Positions 52,057 through 60,112 of a DNA stretch of 64,000 bases are shown in pieces. Position 1 is the stretch's first letter. Each line of letters starts with the position of its first letter. The DNA comes from Lewinellaceae bacterium (GTDB lineage Bacteria > Bacteroidota > Bacteroidia > Chitinophagales > Saprospiraceae): contig JACJYN010000009.1 of the NCBI GenBank assembly GCA_020636095.1, positions 186,001-250,000 on the forward strand, in the 5' to 3' direction. Under the pieces are notes generated by a model. It saw only the letters and a list, made by a program, of their open reading frames with translations, had not been told where the DNA came from and searched no databases. A program made the position numbers and the translations under genes.

Positions 52057-55000
52057 ATGGAAGTCATCAAAAGAAGCGGTAAGCGCGAAGATGTCAGCTT
52101 TGACAAAATTACCGCCCGTATCAAAAAACTCTGCTACGACCTCGACACGAGGTACATCGATTATATCGAGATCGCCAAAAAGGTGATTTTGGGCCTGTAC
52201 GACGGCGTTACGACCACCGAACTGGACAACCTGGCGGCAGAAACAGCGGCTACCATGGCTCCGGAGCATCCGGAGTACGCCATCCTGGCGGCACGCATCG
52301 CTGTTTCCAACCTGCATAAGAATACCAAAAAGTCCTTCGCCCGTACCATGAAGGACCTCTACAACTACATCGACCCCAAGACAGGAGAGCCGGCCGGGCT
52401 GATCGGCGACGAAGCTTTCGATATCATTTGGAAGTACCGGGATGAACTGGACTCCGCCATTATTTACGACCGCGATTACAGTTTCGACTACTTCGGTTTC
52501 AAGACCCTGGAGCGTTCCTATCTCCTGCGCATGGACGGGCAGGTGGTCGAGCGCCCGCAGCACATGATCATGCGCACGGCGGTAGGCATTCATGGCGAAG
52601 ACCTCGAAGCAGCGATCGAGACCTACAACCTGATCTCTGAAAAGTGGTTTATCCACGCTACGCCGACGCTGTTTAATGCCGGAACTCCGAAGCCGCAGTT
52701 GAGTTCATGCTTTGTAGCCGGCACCCAGGTTTTTACAGTGAACGATGGGCCTAAAAAAATTGAAGAAGTTCAAATAGGTGATCTTGTCGTTACGCATAAA
52801 GGCAATGTTCAACCAATTGTTCAATTACACAAGAATCCGCTGAATGAGCGCCAGATTTATCGAATAAAAACCTATGGCAGCCCATCAATAAAGGTGACTG
52901 GAAACCATAGATTCTGGTCGATCAGCAAAGAACAAATGGCATGGGGAGAATCACCTCAATTCAATTCCGTTGAATACTTACGCGAGGGGGACTATATTGC
53001 AATTCCTGATAAATCTAATCCCTATGAGCACCCTGCTATCGATTTGAGTGAAGATTTGCCGGCTGGTTATGGCCATATTCACCTTGAATATGAAGTTGAC
53101 AAGGAATTTGTGTATCCTACCTCAGTTTGGGAACGTCGGCATAAATTGAATCCAACCGATGAAACCGTCCTTGTTAAGCGGCAACATACTCCGGTGAAAC
53201 GATGGGTTAGAATTGATGAAGACTTTGCCGAATTAATGGGGCTATGGCTTGGAGATGGCCACATTATGCTGGGGCGAAATGCCGATAAAACCCACCAATT
53301 TGTACGAGGTATTGGCTTTGCCGTATATCATGAGGCTTATGAAATGATTGGGCGGATTACCGAATTGTGTGAAAAGGTTTTTGGCGTTAAGCCCAGTGTC
53401 AGTGCGCCTAATGTTACCAATACTGTTAATATCAGTTTGAATTCCCATTTAGTAGGGAGTTGGGTTGAAAATCACTTTGGCCGTGGTTTTTCCGAAAAAC
53501 ATCTTTGGGAGGAGATGTTTAAATGGGACAGAAACATGGTAACTTCTTTTCTACAAGGATTGGTTACTTCGGATGGTTGTGTAACTAAAGCAGGGAGCGT
53601 CCGGATAACTTTGGCTAATATTTCTCTGGTAAAATCCATCTTTGCCATGGCTAGGAATGTGGGCATTGATTTGGCTTATTCGGAGGCTAAAACTTTAAAG
53701 AAAGGAGCTACCAAGCGTACTGCCCGGATCAGTTTGCCTAAGCAAACTGTTGATTTGGATAAAATTGTAAAGTTCTACAGAGATGACCGGCTGGTTAAAA
53801 TGCGCGATCGTCAACCATTGATCTCACGCCTTGTTGAAATAGATGGAGTGAAATTCCTTCGGTTATCCAAAAAAGAAAAGATCGATATTAGGCCCGAATT
53901 CGTATATACTCTGGGTGTAAAGGATGATCACTCCTATGTAGTAGAGGGGCTGGTCGCCGAAAATTGTTTCCTGCTGTCAATGACGGATGACTCCATCTCC
54001 GGCATCTTCGAGACCCTCTCCCGCTGCGCCAAAATCTCACAATCTGCCGGCGGTATCGGCCTGAGCATTCACAACATCCGGGCGACGGGTAGTTATATCA
54101 AAGGGACAGGCGGTACTTCCAATGGCGTCATTCCCATGCTGAAGGTATTCAATGATACGGCCCGCTATGTCGATCAGGGAGGCGGCAAACGCAAAGGCGC
54201 CTTCGCCGTTTACCTGGAGCCCTGGCACGCCGATGTGTTCGAATTCCTGGAGTTAAAGAAAAACCATGGCAAGGAAGAAATGCGCGCGCGCGACCTCTTC
54301 TACGCCATGTGGATTCCCGACCTGTTCATGGAGCGCGTCAAGCAGGATACCGAATGGTCGCTGTTCTGCCCGAATGAGGCGCCGGGCCTATACGATTGCC
54401 ACAGCGGTGAATTCGAAGCGCTGTACCATCAATATGAGCAGGAAGGCCGGGCCCGGAAAACAGTTCGCGCCCAGGAACTCTGGTTTGCCATCCTGGAATC
54501 TCAGATAGAGACGGGCACACCATATATATTATACAAAGACGCCGCCAACCGAAAGTCCAACCAGAAAAACCTGGGAACCATTCGTTCCAGTAACCTCTGT
54601 ACGGAAATCATGGAGTATACCGCACCGGACGAGGTGGCCGTTTGCAACCTGGCCTCCATCGCCTTGTCCAAGTTCGTGGATGAGTCCAGCCGGACGTTCA
54701 ATTTCCAGAAGTTGTTTGACATTAGCCGGGTGGTGACGCGCAACCTCAACAAGGTGATCGATATCAATTACTATCCGATCCCCGAGGCGCGCAATTCCAA
54801 CATGCGCCACCGGCCCGTCGGTATTGGGGTACAGGGGCTTGCCGACGCCTTCATACAAATGCGTTATCCTTTCGACAGCCCGGAGGCGCGGCAGCTCAAT
54901 CGCGACATTTTTGAAACCATTTACTTTGCTGCGCTCACCGAGTCCTGTGCGTTGGCCGAACGCGAGGGCCATTACGAAACCTTCCCGGGCTCGCCGGCCA

Positions 55001-55731
55001 GCAAAGGAGAACTACAGTTCGACATGTGGGGCGTACAACCCGGCAACCGGTGGGACTGGGCAAGCCTGAAGAAGCGCATTCGGCAACACGGCCTGCGCAA
55101 TAGCTTGCTGCTGGCGCCCATGCCCACGGCTTCCACTTCCCAAATCCTGGGGAATAATGAATGCTTCGAGCCGTACACTTCCAATATTTACACCCGCCGT
55201 ACCTTGTCCGGAGAATTTATCGTGGTGAATAAGCACTTGCTGCATGACCTGATCGGGCTGGGGTTGTGGGACGACGATATGAAGCACCGCCTGATGGCTG
55301 CCAATGGTTCTATACAGGAGATGGATGAAATTCCACAGAATCTTAAAGAATTGTACAAGACCGTCTGGGAGATCAGCCAGAAAGCCATCATCGATATGGC
55401 CGCCGACCGCGGCGCTTTCATTTGCCAGAGCCAGAGTATGAACCTCTTCCTGCAGGACCCGAACTTCGGGAAGCTGTCCTCTATGCACTTCTACGCCTGG
55501 CAGAAAGGGTTGAAAACAGGCATGTACTACCTGCGTAGCAAAGCGGCTACCGACCCCATTAAGTTTACGGTCAAACAGTCCGCACAGAAGAAAAAAGTAG
55601 CTGTCCCCGCCGATGATGGGATGGAGGAATCCCCGAACATAGAGGCTCGCGAAGGCCAGGCGCCGGAATCCGATTTCAACGGGCAGGCCTGCAATCTCGA
55701 CGACCCGGATTGCCTGATGTGCGGCGCTTGA
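52057..55731 (+). CDS. nrdA: Class Ia ribonucleoside-diphosphate reductase, alpha subunit, intein-containing
   Basis: NrdA reduces ribonucleoside diphosphates. The 1224-aa precursor has an ATP-cone at residues about 1-95 (MEVIKRSGKREDVSFDKI), the catalytic barrel and a C-terminal CNLDDPDCLMCGA with redox cysteines. The first active-site cysteine follows PQLSS; it is interrupted by an intein from Cys218 to Asn636, and the extein resumes at Cys637 (CFLLSM). Excision would leave an 805-aa enzyme, typical for class Ia. The second active-site block is SSNLCTEIMEYT and the next Cys is in EVAVCNLASIAL. The gene follows nrdB and ends before a strong terminator. Confidence 0.95.
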   Translation: MEVIKRSGKREDVSFDKITARIKKLCYDLDTRYIDYIEIAKKVILGLYDGVTTTELDNLAAETAATMAPEHPEYAILAARIAVSNLHKNTKKSFARTMKDLYNYIDPKTGEPAGLIGDEAFDIIWKYRDELDSAIIYDRDYSFDYFGFKTLERSYLLRMDGQVVERPQHMIMRTAVGIHGEDLEAAIETYNLISEKWFIHATPTLFNAGTPKPQLSSCFVAGTQVFTVNDGPKKIEEVQIGDLVVTHKGNVQPIVQLHKNPLNERQIYRIKTYGSPSIKVTGNHRFWSISKEQMAWGESPQFNSVEYLREGDYIAIPDKSNPYEHPAIDLSEDLPAGYGHIHLEYEVDKEFVYPTSVWERRHKLNPTDETVLVKRQHTPVKRWVRIDEDFAELMGLWLGDGHIMLGRNADKTHQFVRGIGFAVYHEAYEMIGRITELCEKVFGVKPSVSAPNVTNTVNISLNSHLVGSWVENHFGRGFSEKHLWEEMFKWDRNMVTSFLQGLVTSDGCVTKAGSVRITLANISLVKSIFAMARNVGIDLAYSEAKTLKKGATKRTARISLPKQTVDLDKIVKFYRDDRLVKMRDRQPLISRLVEIDGVKFLRLSKKEKIDIRPEFVYTLGVKDDHSYVVEGLVAENCFLLSMTDDSISGIFETLSRCAKISQSAGGIGLSIHNIRATGSYIKGTGGTSNGVIPMLKVFNDTARYVDQGGGKRKGAFAVYLEPWHADVFEFLELKKNHGKEEMRARDLFYAMWIPDLFMERVKQDTEWSLFCPNEAPGLYDCHSGEFEALYHQYEQEGRARKTVRAQELWFAILESQIETGTPYILYKDAANRKSNQKNLGTIRSSNLCTEIMEYTAPDEVAVCNLASIALSKFVDESSRTFNFQKLFDISRVVTRNLNKVIDINYYPIPEARNSNMRHRPVGIGVQGLADAFIQMRYPFDSPEARQLNRDIFETIYFAALTESCALAEREGHYETFPGSPASKGELQFDMWGVQPGNRWDWASLKKRIRQHGLRNSLLLAPMPTASTSQILGNNECFEPYTSNIYTRRTLSGEFIVVNKHLLHDLIGLGLWDDDMKHRLMAANGSIQEMDEIPQNLKELYKTVWEISQKAIIDMAADRGAFICQSQSMNLFLQDPNFGKLSSMHFYAWQKGLKTGMYYLRSKAATDPIKFTVKQSAQKKKVAVPADDGMEESPNIEAREGQAPESDFNGQACNLDDPDCLMCGA
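52708..53964 (+). mobile_element. Intein with LAGLIDADG homing endonuclease in nrdA
   Basis: This 419-residue insertion begins with Cys1 (CFVAGTQVFTVNDGPKKIEE, block A) and ends with the penultimate Glu and terminal Asn of block G (VVEGLVAEN followed by Cys+1 of the host). Splicing block B is VTGNHRFWSISKE, and block F is HSYVVEGLVA. Two LAGLIDADG-type motifs are present: AELMGLWLGDGHIM and FLQGLVTSDGCVT, so a homing endonuclease is encoded. The terminal pair is Glu-Asn, rather than the usual His-Asn, a variant known in some inteins. Its codons are markedly more AT-rich than the flanking exteins, which indicates recent horizontal origin. Confidence 0.95.
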
Positions 55732-55787
55732 CAATCTGACTTTCTAAACGGCTTTTCTCTCTCTTAATATTAACTTGCTGAACCTTG

Positions 55788-55821
55788 TGGCGAGTTGCTC
55801 CGGCGGCTCGCCATTTTTTTT
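55788..55821 (+). terminator. Rho-independent terminator after nrdA
   Basis: TGGCGAG (55788-55794) pairs with CTCGCCA (55807-55813), with G/C-rich bases in between, followed by eight T residues. It lies 56 bp after the nrdA stop codon. Confidence 0.85.
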
Positions 55822-56225
55822 AAGCTCCATTTCGGTTGATTTTTATATGCTTTTTTTGTGTATAAGCTTTATCGCCTTATATTAGATGTTGTTTTGGTTG
55901 ATGTTTCCCCAGTTGTGCATCAAAAGCGGCCAATAGTCCACCTACCCCCCCTACTCAATTCAAGCGTCCGAAAATATGAACAGTGTATCCTGTTGATGGG
56001 CCTGCCGCCCCGTTTAATCACGTAGGCTCACGTTTCAGGAGCCGTCCGTCTGTTGAATTGTCAGGCGGCAGGCTGGCTGGCCCAAAATATAAGATAACTG
56101 GTTGAACCATCAACTTCGGGAGGCATATAATAATCTGTATTGGCGGGGAGGCATTACTGTCATACATGCTTTTAAATTGGCCGGTTAGTTTGTTCCGCTT
56201 GCACCAGGAAGTAAATAACTGCTTA
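55822..56225. other. Intergenic region with a 10-bp inverted repeat
   Basis: About 400 bp between nrdA and the OM protein gene. GCCTGCCGCC (56000-56009) and GGCGGCAGGC (56064-56073) are perfect inverted repeats, a possible hairpin of 10 bp with a 54-base loop. A T-rich stretch near 55855 could be a promoter region. I see no gene. Confidence 0.4.
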
Positions 56226-57455
56226 ATGAGGCTACACACACTATGTACATACTTCATGCTGATGGGGCCGCTTGTGTTACTGGCGCAGCCGAAGTGGGAG
56301 ACGGGGTTTTCCGTTGGCGGCGCCGGTTATCAGGGAGAACTGGCCCCCGACTGGCATCCGGAATGGGACGAGGTAGGGGGCGCTTACGGCCTGATGTTAC
56401 GCCGCCATCTCTCCAGGGAGTGGGCGCTGAGGCTAAACCTTACCTATGCCGAACTTACCGGCAACGACCGCAACTTTTCCGATGAGGTATTCGGGATTCG
56501 CAACTTTAGTTTTCAAAGCCAGGCAGGCCAGGCCAGCCTGCTTGTGGAATGGGAACCTTTTGGGAACCGCCGCTATCCGGATACTTTATACTTTAAAGGG
56601 CTGATCTCTCCTTACTTTTATACCGGCGCCGGTTTTTTATACCTGAAAGCCAGCGCCGATTTCTCACAAACGAGCCTGGACGATTTACTGCCGCGCATTA
56701 AAACAGACCAGGAGGAGCTTTTTCCACAAAATCGCTTTGCGGTTCCCTTTGGGGTGGGTATTAAGCTGGACCTCAGCCCCGCCGTCACCCTCGGCCTGGA
56801 AGCATCCACCACAACCGCCTTTACGGATTATATTGATGGCATTAGCCATGCCGGAAAATCCGACACCAACGACTGGTATTCTTTTTTTGGCGCCACCCTG
56901 TCTTACCGCCTGGTTGCCAAAGATACGGATCGCGATGGCATTGCGGACAAAGAGGACGCCTGCCCTCAGGTGGAAGGGCGCCTGTCAGCCCGAGGTTGCC
57001 CCGACCAGGATGGCGATGGAGTGGAAGACCTGGAAGATATCTGCCCGGCCGATGCCGGCCCGCGCTTGCTCAATGGCTGCCCCGATACGGATGAAGATGG
57101 CGTGGCCGACCGGGAAGACCTGTGTCCGCTAATTCCCGGCGTGCTGCCTACTCAGGGTTGCCCCGACTTCGATGAGGACGGCCTCGCCGACCAGGACGAT
57201 GCCTGCCCCAGGCTTCCCGGCCCTAAAGGCCGCCTCGGCTGCCCCGTCCTGGATTCGGATGCCGATGGAGAACTGACCGACGAGCCTGAAGTTTGTGTGC
57301 TGACCGCTTCAGCTTCTACAGTGCTCCAAATCGACCAGTTTATCCAGCCTGCTTTTTCTCTCCTTCGCCTGTATCGGCCCGTCATAAGGCAGGAATACCA
57401 TCCGGAAAAACCGGAAAAGGAAGAGAAACACGACGCCGCTGGTTTTTTCGATTAG
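56226..57455 (+). CDS. Outer-membrane protein with thrombospondin type-3-like calcium repeats
   Basis: A 409-aa exported protein. A signal peptide (FMLMGPLVLLAQP) follows the chosen start at 56226. Residues about 25-235 are a DUF6089-like outer-membrane barrel (TGFSVGGAGYQGELAPDWHP; LSREWALRLNLTYAELTGNDRNF). Residues about 235-370 form five acidic repeats of the type DTDRDGIADKEDACPQVEG and CPDQDGDGVEDLEDICP, the thrombospondin type-3 calcium-binding pattern. The usual C-terminal OmpA peptidoglycan-binding domain that follows such repeats is absent: only a short tail is present (HPEKPEKEEKHD), so the protein may be truncated or adapted as a surface module. Confidence 0.8.
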   Translation: MRLHTLCTYFMLMGPLVLLAQPKWETGFSVGGAGYQGELAPDWHPEWDEVGGAYGLMLRRHLSREWALRLNLTYAELTGNDRNFSDEVFGIRNFSFQSQAGQASLLVEWEPFGNRRYPDTLYFKGLISPYFYTGAGFLYLKASADFSQTSLDDLLPRIKTDQEELFPQNRFAVPFGVGIKLDLSPAVTLGLEASTTTAFTDYIDGISHAGKSDTNDWYSFFGATLSYRLVAKDTDRDGIADKEDACPQVEGRLSARGCPDQDGDGVEDLEDICPADAGPRLLNGCPDTDEDGVADREDLCPLIPGVLPTQGCPDFDEDGLADQDDACPRLPGPKGRLGCPVLDSDADGELTDEPEVCVLTASASTVLQIDQFIQPAFSLLRLYRPVIRQEYHPEKPEKEEKHDAAGFFD

Positions 57456-57530
57456 GGGTTTGCATTTTTTTTTTGAACTTTAGGCCTTAGGCCTTTAAAA
57501 ACTAATTTAAACTCAACCTCACTAGAAAAG

Positions 57531-58502
57531 ATGAGCAACCGAAGAAAATTTATTGCCCAGGCTGTATTAGGTGCACTGGGAATATCCGTTGGCCGGCCGG
57601 CCGGCGCAATTCAGCCATGGAGTAACAGGGGCGCCAAGCCGCCGCCTACCGTCCTTTCTACCTGGAACAACCTCCCTGCCAATAAAAAAGCATGGAAAGT
57701 GATTAAAAAAGGAGGGCGGGCCCTGGACGCAGTAGAACAGGGCGTCCGCCTGGTCGAAGCCGATCCTGATGATATGTCGGTAGGCTATGGAGGGCGGCCC
57801 GACCGGGAAGGCATAGTGACGCTGGATGCCTGCATCATGGATGAAGAGGGCAACTGCGGCTCGGTCTGTTTTCTTCAGGAGATCAAGCATCCTATTTCAG
57901 TAGCCCGCCTGGTAATGGAAAAAACGCCCCACGTGATGCTGGCCGGGCAGGGCGCCTTGCAGTTCGCCCTGGAGAATGGCTTTAAACGTCAAAACCTGTT
58001 GACGCCTCAAGCCGCCAAGGACTGGGAGGAATGGAAGAAAGAGTCGCACTATCAACCCGTTATCAATATTGAAAACCACGACACCATCGGTATGCTGGCG
58101 ATCGGGCAGGATGGCCATATTTCCGGCGCCTGCACCACCAGCGGGGCGGCATTTAAACTGCATGGCAGGGTAGGGGATTCTCCTATTATTGGCGCCGGCT
58201 TGTACGTAGATGATGAAGTGGGAGGCGCCGTGGCCACCGGCCTGGGAGAGGCCGTCATCAAAACCGCCGGTTCTTTCCTCGTCGTGGAACTGATGCGCCA
58301 GGGTTTGGAACCTCAGGCCGCCTGTGAAGAGGCCGTTCGGCGCATTACCCGCAAACAGAAAGGGTTTGAAGAATTCCAGGTGGGTTTTCTGGCCCTGAAC
58401 CGCGAGGGCAAGGTCGGCGCCCACTGCATCCATCCGGGCTTTGTCTACGCTTTAACCCGTGAGGATACCCACGAGGTGGCCACTGCAAGTTCCTTTATGT
58501 AG
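57531..58502 (+). CDS. N4-(beta-N-acetylglucosaminyl)-L-asparaginase
   Basis: A 323-aa Ntn-hydrolase that cleaves the link between GlcNAc and asparagine in glycoprotein remnants. The N-terminus (RRKFIAQAVLGALGISVG) is a Tat-like signal peptide, so the enzyme is exported. The nucleophile is Thr185 in ENHDTIGMLAIG, at which autoprocessing should divide the precursor into alpha and beta chains, and the oxyanion region is GACTTSGAAFKLHGRVGDSPIIGAGLYVDDEVGGAVATGLGE. The region GGRALDAVEQGVRLVE lies before it. The sequence fits the glycosylasparaginase subfamily better than isoaspartyl peptidases. It follows the OM protein by 75 bp. Confidence 0.9.
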   Translation: MSNRRKFIAQAVLGALGISVGRPAGAIQPWSNRGAKPPPTVLSTWNNLPANKKAWKVIKKGGRALDAVEQGVRLVEADPDDMSVGYGGRPDREGIVTLDACIMDEEGNCGSVCFLQEIKHPISVARLVMEKTPHVMLAGQGALQFALENGFKRQNLLTPQAAKDWEEWKKESHYQPVINIENHDTIGMLAIGQDGHISGACTTSGAAFKLHGRVGDSPIIGAGLYVDDEVGGAVATGLGEAVIKTAGSFLVVELMRQGLEPQAACEEAVRRITRKQKGFEEFQVGFLALNREGKVGAHCIHPGFVYALTREDTHEVATASSFM

Positions 58503-58961
58503 GATGGGCAGCCGGGCAAGGAAAAATTTAACATTTGACCGTAAAAGATTTGTTAGTTTCTTTTAGCCCCCCGGTTTTTTGCTTAATTGAATGGCAACAA
58601 AATACTTACAAATCCTTTTTAATTTTAATTCATTGCCTGGCTTTTTCTTTCTAACTCTTTGGAAACCTAGGATTTCAAAATTTATCATACATAAAATACC
58701 CTAATCTAAATCCAAAGTCCTAAATTTGGATTCGCTTTGAGAAACCATGCCCTGCCAGCTCGTTTTAAGGCTGGCTAAACAAAAAATGGGATGGTGAAAT
58801 ACGCTTTGAGAGGTACCCACTTTACAACCAAATGTTCTTGAACTGCTATTAAAGCGGCAGGCTATTGATGTATTGGGTACCGTTAAATAAATTTTAAAAT
58901 TTATAATAAGTTTAATTTCTATAAAAACCAGGAAGAGTATTTCCCAGGAATTAAATTTTAC
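58503..58961. other. AT-rich intergenic region, promoter of the PorP-like gene at its end
   Basis: About 460 bp, clearly more AT-rich than the genes. It contains the imperfect direct repeat GCTTTGAGAAAC / GCTTTGAGAGGT and a hairpin GCCAGC/GCTGGC near 58755-58775. I see no gene. Confidence 0.4.
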
Positions 58962-58969
58962 TAACTTTG
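58962..58969 (+). promoter_or_regulatory. -7 element of the PorP/SprF-like gene
   Basis: TAACTTTG matches TAnnTTTG and lies 21 bp before the ATG at 58991. The -33 box is imperfect (a TTTC about 20 bp upstream). Confidence 0.5.
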
Positions 58970-58990
58970 CCCATCTCAAAAACTTGTCCC

Positions 58991-59938
58991 ATGACTCGAT
59001 TCTACTTGCTCCCGTTTTTGCTATTGGCGGCCTTCTGCCTACAGGCACAACAACTCTCCTTGTTTACTCAGTACCGTGAAAATATTGGCATCATCAATCC
59101 CGCCGCTGTAGAGAGCGACTTTCTGGCCTTTGGGCAGAATATCACTTTCGGTGCGAGTTACCGCGCTCAGTGGGTCGGCCTGGATAATGCGCCCAGCACT
59201 CAGACGGTACGCGGCTCTTATCTGTATGCGGATGGATCCGGTGTTGCCCTTATGGCGGGCGGCCACCTGATGAATGACCAGACCGGCCCCACCGGGTTTA
59301 CCGGTGTCTATGGCCGGGTGGCGGGTATCGTCACTTCCGATCCGGCAGAAGGTGGCTTTGTCGTCGGCCTCAGCGCCGGGGCCGTCAACTTCCGAATTAA
59401 TGCATCGGAGATTCGCCTCCGTGATCAGGGTGACCTCTTGGGGTCTACCGACCAGTCTCAGTTTTTCCCCGATGTCGGTGTCGGCCTGTATTTCTACCGC
59501 CTGGTCGGCCGCAACGATGACTACTTCTACGCCGGCGCATCAGTACCCCAGGTTTTTGGCCTGGACCTTACTGTCCAAAACGATGAAGGGGAGTACGTTA
59601 CCCAGCGGGTGCAGCACTTCTACGGTATGTTGGGCTTCTATAAGTTTTTCGACAACGATAGCTTTTTAGAGCCCTCTGCCTGGGTGAAGTACACACAGGG
59701 CGCCCCGGTCAACGTAGACTTCAATCTCCGGTATTACCTGCCGGTCAATTTCTGGATCGGCGCCGGGGGAGCTACCTCCGGGATGGTTCATCTGGAAACG
59801 GGCATCGTGCTCGGAGATACTGCCGGTTTCGATAAGACCTTCAAGATTGGCTACGGTTTCGGTTATTCTTTTAGCTCGTTTGGGCCAACTGCCGGGACGA
59901 CCCATGAGATCAACCTGGCTTACTCGCTGTTCCGTTAA
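58991..59938 (+). CDS. PorP/SprF family type IX secretion outer-membrane protein
   Basis: A 315-aa outer-membrane protein. A signal peptide (FYLLPFLLLAAFCLQAQ) is followed by the PorP/SprF signature QLSLFTQYRENIGIINPAAVE. Long beta-strand stretches follow (NITFGASYRAQWVGLDNAPSTQTVRGSY). The terminal strand EINLAYSLFR is normal. PorP/SprF proteins act as type IX attachment or delivery sites and are often encoded beside the large surface protein that they handle; the giant gene that starts 175 bp downstream fits this. The start at 58991 is preferred to one 24 bp upstream. It has its own -7 element. Confidence 0.9.
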   Translation: MTRFYLLPFLLLAAFCLQAQQLSLFTQYRENIGIINPAAVESDFLAFGQNITFGASYRAQWVGLDNAPSTQTVRGSYLYADGSGVALMAGGHLMNDQTGPTGFTGVYGRVAGIVTSDPAEGGFVVGLSAGAVNFRINASEIRLRDQGDLLGSTDQSQFFPDVGVGLYFYRLVGRNDDYFYAGASVPQVFGLDLTVQNDEGEYVTQRVQHFYGMLGFYKFFDNDSFLEPSAWVKYTQGAPVNVDFNLRYYLPVNFWIGAGGATSGMVHLETGIVLGDTAGFDKTFKIGYGFGYSFSSFGPTAGTTHEINLAYSLFR

Positions 59939-60112
59939 TCCAATCGGTTAGCTGGAATGCCGCGGGCCATTCAATCATCATTCATCCGCCGAAACCTTGA
60001 GCAAAGGCGGGCAGTCAATCAATCAATCATTCCTTTACCGGGATAAGACGATCCTAAAAACTGGTTTAGTCCCATGAAGAACAAGATCATACCTCCCAAA
60101 TTCATAATTTCA

